From Todiramphus chloris collaris (taxonomy: Eukaryota > Chordata > Aves > Coraciiformes > Alcedinidae): a DNA stretch of 64,000 nucleotides. The translations under genes were made by a program, and so were the position numbers. The notes beneath the pieces are model-generated. The model was not told the origin of the DNA and ran no database searches. It saw only the letters and a list, made by a program, of their open reading frames with translations. Where the stretch lies: assembly GCA_025345505.1 (NCBI GenBank), contig JANVCC010000020.1, forward strand, positions 53,245,523 through 53,309,522, given 5' to 3'. Shown here piece by piece: positions 1 to 11,545 of this stretch (its first letter is position 1; each line of letters begins with the position of its first letter).

Positions 1-240
1 TTCTTTTAAGACTAAGGCTTGGTTTCATTTATCACAGATCAGCACAGGGGAATCAGCACTTCATCCTCCCCAAGGCAGAAATGTGCTGATCAGCCAAATC
101 ATTCATGGGAAGCAAAATAGTCCTTAACCATAGAGTGGCCACAGCAGGTGTGCAAGACAGCCTGGACTGCTGATGCCTGTTGCCTTTGTACAGCTACTCC
201 TAGAAGAACAGCACCAGACATAAGCATTTCAGTGCCCAAC
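1..240. other. intergenic, no feature seen
   Basis: Unique-looking AT-rich DNA leading into the CR1 fragment. No open frame of note, no CpG cluster and no recognisable repeat. The upstream edge of the CR1 copy is diffuse, so its last bases may already be retrotransposon-derived. Confidence 0.5.
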
Positions 241-1171
241 ATACCAGTGCTGTTTAGTATCTTCAGTGCTCTTTAATATCTTCATCAGTGACACAGACAA
301 TGGGATCAAATACACTCTAGGTAAGTATGCAGATGACACCAAGCTGAGTGGTGTGGTTGACATGCCTGAGAGATGAGATGCCATGGAGAGGGACCTGGGC
401 AAGCCTGAGAAGCTTGCCAGTGTGGACCTCATGAAGTTCAACAAGGCCAAGTGCAAGGTCCTGCACATGGATCAGAGCAAGGTCCAGTATTGATACAGGC
501 TGGGAATGAATGGATTGAGAGTAGCCCTGCAAAGGAGGACTTGGGGATACTGACAGATGAAAAGCTGGACATGAACTGGCAACGTGCACTCACAGCAGAA
601 GGCCAATCACATCCTGGGCTACATCAAAAGGAGGTAGAGGGATATGATCCTTAATTTACGCCACTCTGGCGAGACTTCACCTGGAGCACTACGTTCAGCT
701 CTGGAGCCCTCAGCACAAGAAGGACATGGATCTGTTGGAGTGGGTCCAGAGGAGGCCACAAAAATGATCAAAGAGATGGAAAACCAATCCTGTGAGGAAA
801 GAGTTGGAATTGTTCAGCCTGAAGAAGGATCCAGGGAGACCTTTCAATACTTAAAGAGGCCTATAAGAAAGACAGGGACAATTTTTTTTAACAGGGTCTG
901 TTGCAACAGGAAAAGTGGTGATGGTTTTAAAATAAAAGAGGAAAGATTTAGACTAGATACAAGGAAGATGTTTTCTTTACACTAAGGGTGATAAAACACT
1001 GGCCCAGGTTGACCAGAAAGATGGTAAATGCTCCATCCCTGGAAACATTCAAGGTCAGGTTGGCCAGGGCTCTGAGAAACCTGCTCTAGTTATAGATGTC
1101 CCTGCTCACTGTAGGGGAGTTGGACTAGATGACCTATGTCCCTTCAAACCCAAACCATTCTATGATGACAG
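241..1171 (+). mobile_element. CR1 LINE, 5'-truncated and decayed
   Basis: This is the 3' part of a CR1 non-LTR retrotransposon in + orientation. The left part still reads as the C-terminal end of the reverse transcriptase, including the Tyr-Ala-Asp-Asp catalytic box at 326-337 followed by Thr-Lys-Leu. The frame is then broken by stops (for example just after the Asp-Met-Pro-Glu-Arg codons near 375) and by shifts. The right part follows the familiar CR1 3' region and ends with the 'ttggactagatgacc ... ccattctatgatga' tail at about 1120-1168. Divergence from the CR1 pattern is high, so this is an old insertion. CR1 copies are normally 5'-truncated and lack target-site duplications, and I see none here. 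The left edge is uncertain by some tens of bases. Confidence 0.9.
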
Positions 1172-4100
1172 GAGAGGACAAGCTATCCACCTTCTAGCTC
1201 TCCAGTGAAGAGGATAGAGCTTTGTCTGTCAGAAACAGAAAGTAACCTGCATTGTAGAAACTTGCTATAACTGTTCTCATTTCTCACCAAAGCAGGCAAA
1301 GGTGCATCATGCTAGATTAACAACATTTGTCACAATAGCACAATCTGCAACAGAGCTGAATATCTTAGCTCAGTTTACTTGGCAAATGATCTGTTCCTGT
1401 ATGAGAGATTCACTGCTGCTTTTCCTCAGAAAATTCTGAGGTTTTCTAGTTGAGGATCCACTCCTGCAAGCACTCAAAAAAAACCCCCAAAGGATCAACC
1501 ACATTTACCTGAACAAGGGATCTAGCTGTGAGATTGATGGGCATTTATACCCAAAATTGAAGCTATATCTTTGCAAATAAATGTGTCAGCTGCAAGACAG
1601 GTGGTTTCTCAGCTTGTTATATCAGCTTCCCTGCTCTCTCTACTAGCCCTTGCATAGCTGCTCTTAAAACACATTAGCTGTACTGTAATGCCATCAGCTC
1701 ACTCCATCTGTGACAAGAGCATATGAGGTCACCATAAATATCCATCTCTCCAGAAAATCAAACTACATTTCCAGGAGAAATTAAATCAAATGCTCTATGT
1801 TCACAATTATTGTCTACAGAGAAAAAAACATATACACAAATGTCTACAAAAATCATACAGACTCAGTCTGGTTTATAATTCAGTAAAACTCTCACTTCTG
1901 CGCAAAGGTCTGGAAGGAATTACAGTATTAAATTGAGAGCAAGCAGGTGCAAGTTTCCGCATATTAGTTCTGACTTTTCAGTGGATGCCTCCAAGCTCAC
2001 CAGTAAGGTACTCAACTCTCCCCTACAGTAATTCCCCATCAGTCATAAGTGCAGGCAACATGGCCACGTCTTGTCATAATCTTGGACAATAACACTGCAG
2101 TGTGAGACTTTCCTAGTTCTGGGAAGAAAAAAGGAGATGAGAATATCTGAGCACACTGGCTGCAGCTCACTTCAGGGAGCTCACCACTCCCTTCAAAAGG
2201 GATGAGTTCAGCAGGTGGAGAGGAGTGCTACAATGCTCCTGCCCCAAGGGAAGGGAATTAGCTCAACATACCTTGCTGCCTCCAGACAGACAACAGGCTG
2301 GGAAGCCTCAAGTGCCAGGAGAGCAAAAGGTAGATTTGAAGGACTTAAAAAAAAAAAAAAAACAAAAAACAAAAAAAGAAAACCAAATTACAAAAAAAAG
2401 CAGTTTTGCACTTTACAAAGATGTTAAAGATTCCAACCCCCACCCCTCAAATGCAGATGGGGAGAATGGAGGAACAGACACAAATTTATCTCCTTGTTCC
2501 CGAAAGTTAATTACTGCTGTGGTTTAGAAGAAATCAGACCTTGTCCTAAGTCTGTGATGATATATGTAGATTCAAATCTTGTACACATTGGCACATTTGC
2601 TCTGTGCTCCTATCAAAAGCACACTGCCTCCTTCTTCCAGCAGCCATTTTTCTCCCTACAAAATATCAAACAATTAATATCAGGTAACCATGCAGCAGCC
2701 TGGAGTCTGAGACCCACAGAAAATCCCCATGGGGACTGGAAGGGCATGGGTTTCTCTAACCAGGGCCCATCCCACTACCCTCAGTGATGAGGCAGCCCAT
2801 AGCATCAAGCCCATAGCCTACAAGTCAAGAACAACAAAATCTATAGGGGGATACATTTATGGGTAGCAGAGCTGCAGACCAGCACTCCTAAGTGCAATGC
2901 GAGAAGGGAGAGAAAGCCCAGGAGCTGAGCTGAAATAGGGCCCATGGGCAGAGATGTGGGTGGATGCCCCAGGTGAGGCTGCTCAAGGCTATTAAGGTGG
3001 GCAGGGACAAAACTAATCTCCCAGAAAGACTTAGCAAAGGCAACCCCTCCCATTGATCTACCCTGATAAAGAGCATCTGGTAGGTAAGTAAATGCACTAG
3101 CACATTAAGTTATCAGATCAATAAAAAGAAAGGTAATGCCTGCGTTAAAAATTCCTTTTTCATAAATAGTCTACTCTCACCATGTTCCACTTTTGCATGG
3201 TACAACAGTTACTCAGCCCATGACTACAGGATCCATAATATGATGCTTTTTTAGTTCTCTGTCATGTTTGCCACTTTTTGCCATAGTGGTCTGGAATAAA
3301 GTCACAGCCTGAGTTGTATCCAGAGAAAGATGAGCATTCAGGCAGAAATAATAAGGGAAAAAAGCCAGTTGTTATAGATCTGACCTCTCACGTACTTGGG
3401 AAACTAATTGCAATCAATGTCTTCTGCTCCACACAATTTACTACAACATGATATGTCTGGCCCATGAGGCAAGTAAAACTGACCCCTGGCAATGGCCATT
3501 ATTCTTCATGCACCACTTTAATATATCAGATACTATCAGATTCCCCATGTGTAAGGCCTCTGTGATTTCGTACTGAATTACATTTAAACTTAGAGAAGTG
3601 GGAATTGCTGCAAGAAAAACTTTCAATGAGCCACAAAGCACAGCAGTTTCAGTAGAATGTAACGAAAAATAAGAATTCTCCTTCAATGAGCAAAAAAGAC
3701 AGGAAGACGTGATCTTCTTTTTTGGAACCATACTGTTATGAGATCTGTCTATATATAGCAGCTGCTTCCACTCTGAAAACTTGCACATACCACTCGATTG
3801 TCTGATAACTTCCAAGACCATTCATTGTTGACCTCAACAATAGTTGGAGGGATTCATTTTACGTAACTTGGAGTTTGGTGCAGAGCAAAGATCTTTGAAA
3901 CAAATCAATAGAGTTCAGTCGATGATTCAGGAATAAATGTTGGCCCCCACTGTGGGATGAGTTGCCCTTGTAACTTACTACTTGATTAGACGCAACTACT
4001 CTTCGGTTAGGACAATACAAGAGATTCTCCTCATATGTTAATGTTGATGATGCCCCTACCTCCTCACACATAGGGAAATGTTGGGGGGTGGGGTGTTAAA

Positions 4101-5119
4101 CAGCATTTGTTTCACTCTTGACTGTTCAGTGGGAGAAACAATGACTGCATTGAGTAACAACTTCCCTATAGGGGAGTTCCTTCTGCCAGTGACTGCTATT
4201 GAAGGTAGGATCTTACTCACAGAACTCATAACATACACAGGTCTGAGAGGCAGGGATCATACCCTGCCCTTATCTTTGTGGAAATGTGGCTGGCTGGGCA
4301 TGTTATGAAAGCTATTCTTAGATGGATACTTAATCAAGGCAAATACAGTAGGATATTTTCATTTTTCTCTGCAGTGGTTAAGTTTTCAGCACAATGTATT
4401 CTTTTTCTTAATATTCACCATAAAATTAATTCAATAATTAACTTGCATGCACAAAGAAATGCAGCTAGGTAATGCTGTATCTTCTGTTTGGCATAGCAAT
4501 ACTGCATTTCAACACCACAAGTACATCCCGGCTTTAGAAAAACAAAGAAAAGGTCAGGTCCAGTGAAACATGCAACTGTGAAATTCTCCTACCAAAATTA
4601 ATAACTCTGCCATAATGTCCAATCAAGCAAAAAATATATTTGTGGTCCAAGCCCTGTGTCAGCCATAAGAATGTTGCAGTTTTAACAGCAAACAAGAACG
4701 AATGCAAAAGAATGGGAAGGATGCACAAACCTGCTCCTGGGCTAAAAGCAATCTCTAACTGTCAGATATGGAATGAGACCAGAAGAGAGTTGAATTGTGG
4801 TACAATTTACAGTTTCAAATATCTTTCTCCTTGAAGAAAGGGTACTAGCCACAGGTAGAGCAGTATTAAAGAAATGAGATTCTGATCTGATACTGCAATT
4901 ACAGTGGGACTTTTTTTCCTATTAAAAGAAGAAGATGATAATAAAGTAATTAAAGAAATGCTAACAGAAACCCTGAATCAAAAATTGATGTTCACTGTTG
5001 ACTTCAGGGAGCAAGAAACTGACCCTCAGCGTACGAGCAGTGATTCACAAACACCTTCTGCCGTATAGAGAGAGGGGAGTGCCAAAACCCCATGTCCTTT
5101 CTCTCCGCCCTCCCTTCCC
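1172..5119. other. intergenic, upstream of CNRIP1
   Basis: About 4 kb of AT-rich sequence between the CR1 copy and the CNRIP1 CpG island. Apart from the A-rich tract at 2346-2400 I recognise no gene, RNA or repeat. The frames of 60-126 codons on both strands, such as the minus-strand frame at 3441-3821, have no recognisable domain and no splice or promoter support. Distal CNRIP1 regulatory elements could lie here but cannot be picked out by eye. Confidence 0.5.
2346..2400. repeat. A-rich low-complexity tract
   Basis: A run of 16 or more A followed by A-rich sequence interrupted by single C and G bases. It has no recognisable retroposon body on its 5' side, so it is called simple low-complexity sequence rather than a retroposon poly(A) tail. 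Confidence 0.8.
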
Positions 5120-6135
5120 TCTCAGGCAGCGATGGCTCCTGTGTGGCTACGCCGATGCTTCAAGACACCCCAGAGGGCTCGATCATCCCGCGGTGAGGGG
5201 ATCGGGAGGGTGATTTGGAGGGAGGTCCCCTCCGAGGAGCTCCCCGCGGAGCGCTGCCCGCCGCCGGAGGAGCCCCGCGGGGCGCTCGCCGCTGTCCGTG
5301 CCCCTGGTGCTGAACGGCGGCAGCCGCCTGGCCTGGCCCGGGCTCCCCGTGCTTCCCTCCGAGACGAATGGCGGGATTAAGGCTGCCGTAATCGGGGCCG
5401 GATTAACTCCTTGGAAACCAGCCACAATCTGAGCAGCTGCAAATGTCCCCCAACCCGGCAGATGGGGGGGGCAGGAGGGGAGGGCGGCATCCACCGCCCA
5501 GATGCTGCTCCGCGATTAGGGGGAGGGAAAAAACCAAATGTATCATCCGCTGCTTTTGGGAAGGGCTGGGCTGACTGGGATCCGGCAGCCCCTCCTCTTC
5601 CTCCTCCCTCCTCCTCTTCCTCTCCCTCAGAGCCTCGCTCTCCTCTCCCGACTAGCCGCCTTTCGTGGAGGGGGCGAGAAGAACGGCAGAGTCCGCAGCC
5701 CTCCCCACCCCCTCCCCTCCCCCGCTGACAAGCGATGGGCGACATCCCCGGCCTCGTGAAAATCAGCGTCTCACTCAAAATCCAGCCCAACGACGGGGCA
5801 GTGTATTTCAAGGTGGACGGGCAGCGATTCGGCCAGAACCGCACCATCAAGCTGCTGACCGGGGCCAAGTACAAGATCGAGGTGGCCCTTCGGCCCGGCA
5901 CCGTCCAGGCCACGTAAGTGTAGACTCCTTCCCCGCTCTGGGCGGCTCCCCCGGCCCTCCCTTCCCCGCTGCTTTATTTTTAGAGGTTTAATATTTTTTC
6001 CTGGCAGGCTGACAGCACGGGGTTTCCGCGATTTCTGCCTCCCCACCCTTTTGCTATGGTGGCCCCGGTTTCTCGGTCCTTGACCAGCTGCGCCCGCCTG
6101 GCTCAGCGGAGAGGCCACGTTCGGGAGGCGCTTCC
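5120..6135 (+). promoter_or_regulatory. CNRIP1: CpG island, CNRIP1 promoter and 5' UTR
   Basis: Base composition changes sharply from AT-rich to GC-rich with many CpG dinucleotides from about 5124, and decays again after about 6130. The island covers the CNRIP1 start codon (5735), the sequence upstream of it and the start of intron 1. There is no TATA box in an obvious place, as expected for a CpG-island promoter with dispersed starts. A GC box-like GGGGGCG lies near 5670, and a C/T-rich block at 5585-5730 precedes the ATG. The transcription start cannot be placed exactly. If it lies far upstream, several ATGs (5132, 5367, 5443) would form upstream open frames. The long frames on both strands here are a by-product of high GC. 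Confidence 0.8.
5735..5913 (+). CDS. CNRIP1: CNRIP1 coding exon 1
   Basis: Encodes residues 1-59 and two bases of codon 60 (Thr). The donor is AC|GTAAGTG; reading through it meets a stop immediately (TAA at 5915-5917), so the boundary is unambiguous. The exon is very GC-rich because it lies in the CpG island. Confidence 0.96.
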
Positions 6136-9100
6136 TTGTCCCCCCCTCCCCCCCTTCTGAGCTCCTCAAAGCCCAGCTACTTTGCTCCCTTCTTCCCTGC
6201 GCTTTGCCCTGGAGGCAGAGGGAAGCCGCCCCTCCGGCCCTGCACATCAGGCATGCACCATGCCCAAGCCTCACTGCAACACGGCAAAGCAGAGCTAGCA
6301 CCAGGGAGGATGCAGGTGGGAAACGGGCTCCGGGTGGAGGGGCAGCCAGACTAACCTCTCCCCAGCTGCTCCAGACCAGGTCCCTTCTGCCTTTACTTTC
6401 TACCCTGGGTGGCTGCAGAGTCCTGACACTTTCCAGGATCCCCAGTGAGTCAGCAGCACCCACAGGTCTGCAAAATCCCTGCAGCATCCCCCAGCATAGA
6501 GGCTGCCAGCCTCCACATGCTGGCTCCAAGCTGCCAGGGAAGGGGACCTATGGGGCTGCTGAATGGCTGGATCCCATCTCTTTGCAGGACAATGGGCATT
6601 GGAGGTGTCAATGTGCCCCTAGAAGAGACATCAAGGGATGCACAAGTGGCCTCTTACACAGGGATCTATGACACAGAAGGGGTGCCCCACACCAAGAGCG
6701 GAGAGAGACAGCCCATCCAGGTCAACATGCAGGTATGTGGTTCTCCAAACCTGGCATGGGAAGACAAGGGAGGACAGCAGGGGGTTGACCCCCAGAGAGA
6801 GTTATGGATGTAAAATATTCTGGGCCAAAGTCTGATCACAGCTGCTTACTGCTCTCCTCTTGGCTTTGCATCACTAAGACCACTAGTCAGAACGTAGCTT
6901 GAAAACACAAGCCTTGCTTCGCAAGGAGAAGCCAAGAGAGCAGAGACAGGAAGTAGCAGGGGGATTTCTAGAGACCTGCAAAGCCCTTTGGGGTGCTGCA
7001 GCAAAAAGAACCTGAGCTGAACCTCTGGCCTCTTCTGCGGGACACATTACAGACTTAAGGCAACTCGGACCAAGGTCCCTGTCTAGAAAGCCCATCCCAA
7101 GCCCTTGGCATACAGGGACCCCCAATTTTGCCTGCCAGCATTGCCATGTTTTTGGAGTAGAGCATGGCCCAAGCACAAAGGGTGACTGCTTTCCCCTTCC
7201 ACCTTCCCTGCAGGATGCCTGAGGGCCTGCCAGAGGTTGAAAGCACACATGCACACATACCCTCCTCAAAAGTGTTTTTCTCTCTTTCCCCATATGCTCC
7301 CATTATGACATTATCTCTGCATCCACAAAGCTAAGTTCTTATTCAAGTTGCTCCTCACCACAACCTTAAGGAGAAACTCCAAGGGCCAGAATCAGTATAT
7401 GACATGTCCCCAGAGGAACATGATAAAAGCTCCAGCCCATAAGACAGCAGAGGTGACAGAAGATGCAGAAGGCAGATTTCCACAGCACTCTTTGGGTGGT
7501 GCGCTTGGGGTGCAGAGGGAGATTTATTTTGTTCTGGCTTTGGTTTGGTTGGTTGAGGTGTGTCGTCCTCCCTCCCATGATTACATTTGTGAGGGATTCC
7601 TGCTCTTTCTTCTATACCTTTGTGCCAAAAAGCCGATACATCTTCATCTGAAGCTCTCTTAAGAGTCTGTTCCAACATACACAAGTTTAGGACCTTTCCA
7701 AGACCACCAGATTTCAGCTTTTTCTCACATTTTCTCACTGCACTCAAGAATTTAATCTGGATCTTTATCTTCACTATTTTTTTTTCATTTATTGTGGCAA
7801 TCCCCTTCTGCATAAGAACTGTAACATCTCCATTTGAAGTTTCTAATAATTACAGAATATGTAACTAAATTTTGGAGACATTAACAGTTACCACTTCATA
7901 ATCTTAGGTTAGAAAGACTACACTGAAGAACTTGTCCACATTAATCACTTTTCTATACAATAGCCTCCTTTTAACACCCAGGAAAACCAAACACCCAGTG
8001 CAACTTCTTAACCAAACCAGCAGGACAGGGCTGCTGGATGCCACTATGGAATACTGCAGTTGTATTTTGCCCTGTCTTTATACTATGGGGTGAAAGGGCA
8101 TCACTCAAAAAAACACCATCTCCTTTGACTAATGAATTGGTGTTTTGATTGCCACCTTTACCCTTAAGCGTAGCACTGATGTGAACTCTGAAAACCTAAA
8201 AGTTTAACTTTTCTTATGGAGAAAACCAATTTGAATCATAAATGAAGTAATTCCAGGAAATGCAAGAAGGGTCTGATCTTCAGATAAAAGCTCTGAGATG
8301 GTTTGTTGCAGCATTGGAATGAGTAGTTACAGTATTTCTCCAAACAGTTGCTTTTACAAATCAAATCCTGGGATATTAACCAGGAAGCTAATAGGATTTT
8401 CAAGTATTAAGCAGGACCTCAACCCCTTTTAGGATCTGATCTTGATAGATAGGTTCTTCAGAACAGACTTAGATGTCCACAGTTGATACTTTTAAGTATT
8501 AAATATAGGCAACTCATCAGGGATTTACATGTTTAACTCATCATTTAGCTGCTTAGAGATAAACAGAGCCATAACAGATTTAGGGGGAGCTAGCTTCATA
8601 TACCCCAGTCTGAAAACTGCTTCTAATACCTACTTCCTGAATCTTCAAAACCAGGGTTACTGCAAACAGCTTTAAATTTTCCTATTTCCTTCAACTATAA
8701 GGAACTTCTGTCTCCATTTCCTTTTCTACAATAGGCAGGATCCTGATGCATCCTAAGGAGATGACACTACTTGAGGCATAAAATCTAAACTTGCATTAGA
8801 AATAGATCGTGAGGTCAGTTGTGCAGTTAAAAACTGCTCTGGTACTGCCAATCTAATGCCTAAAAGACAGAAAGTCCATAAAGGTCCATAATAGTTTCCC
8901 ATCTGCTTTAAAACTTTAACAAATAAGTCTTCGTGCTCTGCTCCTACTTTAACTGGCTAGTAAGACTACTGGCCTGTTATAGCCATAGTTTATACATGTA
9001 AAACAACAATCCTGTCTCAAAACCCAGAATCGAGGATGCATTTCTGTTACCTGAAAGCTCAATTCTGTGCGCATCTAAAAACTGCTGTACTGTCTAGAAA

Positions 9101-11545
9101 ATGGTGTAAACTAAGTTAGGAACCTCTCTTTGGGTTTTGTTTTAGTCTTGGTCAGGCTAAACTAAGATCAAACAAAGCAGCTAGACCTCTACTCCCAGTA
9201 ATAAATAGCCATCAAATCATCCTAGCATGCAAACTCAGAGGGAGTAATTAAATAACTACTCACACCTATAGCACTGAATGACAGAGTACATGAGACAGGG
9301 AAATACGCTCCTAAGCCTGACCTACAAAAAGCAGGGCCATCCTTCCTTCCTTGGAAAGCTCATATACAGGCCCAGTGGAGGAGCCAGGATCAGCTGCAGG
9401 AGCCATGGGAGTTCAGGGGGCTTGGGGATGTAGAACTCTCAGTATGCCACAAAGCTGCTACATCTGCTAAGTATCGGGCTGAGGGGGAGGCAAATGGTAG
9501 TAGAAAAGCTCTGCAATTACTTATTTCCTTCTGGAAATCTGCAGCAAACTACTCAGGGTAGCTCAGCAAACTGGGTCACGGGAGGAAGATAGAATTTGTT
9601 TTCTTCCTCTGTCTTGTTGAAATTCAGATCCTCCATATATTAATGAAATGAAGTGCTGCTCTTGTATCATATCACTTTCTAGCAGTGCTATTAGAAATGC
9701 CTTTGCTTCCTCAGTTTCCACACTGAGGGTGGACAATTTCTCCTTCTGTATTGTGCACGGTAATATCCAATGTGCTTAACCTTTACTATCTCACATTATG
9801 ATTCTCCCAGGATTACTACGAAAGATGATAAAAACCAAAATCCTTAATTAAGGTTTTAGTTGCTGAGAGAGATAAAACAGCCTGTACATCTGATTCCCTC
9901 TTTGTCAAAGGAAATAGCAGAAATATTTCAGTTACTCCTTAAGATGACACTTGGAACTGGAGCCAAATAAAAGCCTTCCACTAACAGCACACAGCACAAA
10001 CAGCAACTCCTGCTGTTGTGAAGGCTAAATTTACATTACCACAGCAGGATGGGGAAGGTTTAAAGCAATGTCCATTATGCAGCAGCAGCTTACAAACTGC
10101 ATCTTGAATTAAAATAACAACAAAAAATCTACATCCTTCTGAGAAAACTGGATACAGAAGTCTCTGCTTCCAACTCAGGAAGAGTCACTGTGTAAAAGGG
10201 TTTTCATACTGACTGCAAGTGTGATTATAATAGGCAGATGATCAGGGGTCAGCTCCCAGGCACATGATAGGAATGGAAAACAGTCAAGTGAAGAAGCTGT
10301 CATTAAAGTGAGTGATGGAAATATTTAAAAGGAAAAAATGTTGAACAGAGCTGTTCAGCATCGCTGAATCCACTATCTGATATCTTCTAAAAATGCACTC
10401 ACCAAGCCATAATACTGGGACCAACAGCAATACATACAGGCTTCACACCCACACTTCAGATTCTCTGCAAGGTCTCAAGGCACAGGAACTCAAATTTTAC
10501 ATCACCTTTACAACTGAAATCATAATCTGTCCTTCAAAGTCTCACTTATAGGCTGATGAGTGTAAGGGTGTCTATCAATGGCTTAAAAAAACCCCATAAA
10601 TTAAAAAAAGGTCATTTTATTCTACAGAATTTACTATAGCCATAGTCTCAGTGTTGCAAGCACAGACAACTTAAAACAGTCTCACAGCTCCTTTACTGTA
10701 CTAGACGATCATCTGCTAAACACTCCAATTACCTCCTTCCTAGCTCCTGTTATAGCACAACTGGCAATGACAGAAAAGCACAAAGAACATCTTTTGCTTA
10801 AGCCTCATGTAAAATGTGGAACAGGATATCAGGGAAGGAGTAAGTGGTGTAAAAGCAGCATATCTCAGTTAAGACACTGCAAACATAAGACTACAAGATA
10901 CAGGGACATATAAGATTTCAGACTGAGCAAAAGAAGGAATCTTGCCAACCCTAACTGCAACATTAGGCATGGTCTAAAGGTGAAGCAATGACCTGTATCA
11001 CTGCTATGTGATCTATAGTATACACAATCTACTCTGAGATCATCAGGCCAACTACTGCTGTGTCATCTTAAGAAGGATGATAGCTTTGATTTTTGCTGTT
11101 AGTAACATTTATCCATATAGAAACTTGAACATCTTTACTCCCTTGACTTTCCCAGATAGCAGTGCAGAAGTACAGTTGTTTTATGTATGCCTAAGCATAA
11201 AAGACTTTATGACTGCTAGAGTGGTCTTTACAGATCTTTGATTTATTGATTTGAGGAACAATAACCCTTATATCAGCTGGCTTACTTCCCACAGTTCCTT
11301 AAGAGTGCTGTTTGGCATTAAGAGAGAGCAACAAACAAAATTATCAGCTCACTAACACTGATATTCCCTCTTCCTTACAGTTTAATGACATCGGTGTTTT
11401 TGAAACAGTCTGGCAAGTCAAATTCTACAACTACCACAAACGGGATCATTGCCAATGGGGAAATAGTTTTGGCAGCATTGAGTACGAATGCAAACCAAAT
11501 GAAACGCGCAGTCTTATGTGGATCAATAAAGAGACCTTCCACTGA
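5735..11545 (+). CDS. CNRIP1: CNRIP1, cannabinoid receptor interacting protein 1 (3 coding exons, complete)
   Basis: CNRIP1 (CRIP1a) is a small soluble protein that binds the cytoplasmic C-terminal tail of the CB1 cannabinoid receptor and tunes its constitutive and G-protein signalling. Joining 5735-5913, 6588-6732 and 11381-11545 gives an uninterrupted 162-residue protein; mammalian orthologues have 164, from memory. Matches to the family include IQPNDG (16-21), [17 protein letters not shown] (27-43), YDTEG and [10 protein letters not shown] in exon 2, [17 protein letters not shown] (118-134) and [13 protein letters not shown] (143-155). There is no signal peptide or membrane segment. The start ATG has G at -3 and G at +4, a strong context, and its MGD-PGLV opening is that of the family. 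All introns are GT-AG and the phases are consistent (179 + 145 + 165 nt including the stop). The C-terminus reads Lys-Glu-Thr-Phe-His, where mammals end Ser-Phe-Leu as I recall. The neighbouring PPP3R1 on the same strand fits vertebrate synteny. Confidence 0.96.
5914..6587 (+). other. CNRIP1: CNRIP1 intron 1
   Basis: A 674-bp GT-AG intron, phase 2, starting GTAAGTG and ending CTCTTTGCAG. Its first 200 bases belong to the CpG island; the rest is moderately GC-rich. I see no other feature in it. Overlapping long open frames on both strands are GC-driven. Confidence 0.93.
6588..6732 (+). CDS. CNRIP1: CNRIP1 coding exon 2
   Basis: 145 nt, completing codon 60 (AC|G, Thr) and running to Gln108. 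The acceptor is TTTGCAG|GAC and the donor CAG|GTATGTGG. It encodes the family segment that starts Met-Gly-Ile-Gly-Gly-Val and contains [10 protein letters not shown] and the Lys-Ser-Gly-Glu-Arg-Gln-Pro-Ile-Gln block. It ends in phase 0. Confidence 0.96.
6733..11380 (+). other. CNRIP1: CNRIP1 intron 2
   Basis: A 4,648-bp GT-AG intron, phase 0, ending in a good acceptor (a pyrimidine run then CCTTACAG at 11373-11380). It is AT-rich. I find no CR1 copy, no microsatellite of note and no recognisable alternative exon. Several 60-150 codon open frames between 6.9 and 7.9 kb lack any domain and are treated as chance. Confidence 0.9.
11381..11545 (+). CDS. CNRIP1: CNRIP1 coding exon 3 and stop
   Basis: Encodes residues 109-162 and the TGA stop. 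It starts Phe-Asn-Asp-Ile-Gly and contains the most conserved stretch of the family ([17 protein letters not shown]). An ATG at 11312 opens the same frame upstream of the acceptor, but the conserved protein only begins after the AG at 11379-11380. Confidence 0.96.
   Translation, partial: FNDIGVFETVWQVKFYNYHKRDHCQWGNSFGSIEYECKPNETRSLMWINKETFH

Noticed and set aside
5771..6529. Minus-strand 252-codon open frame over CNRIP1 exon 1 and intron 1
   Set aside because: Lies opposite a confirmed coding exon inside a CpG island; the low density of stop codons comes from GC content. No recognisable domain.
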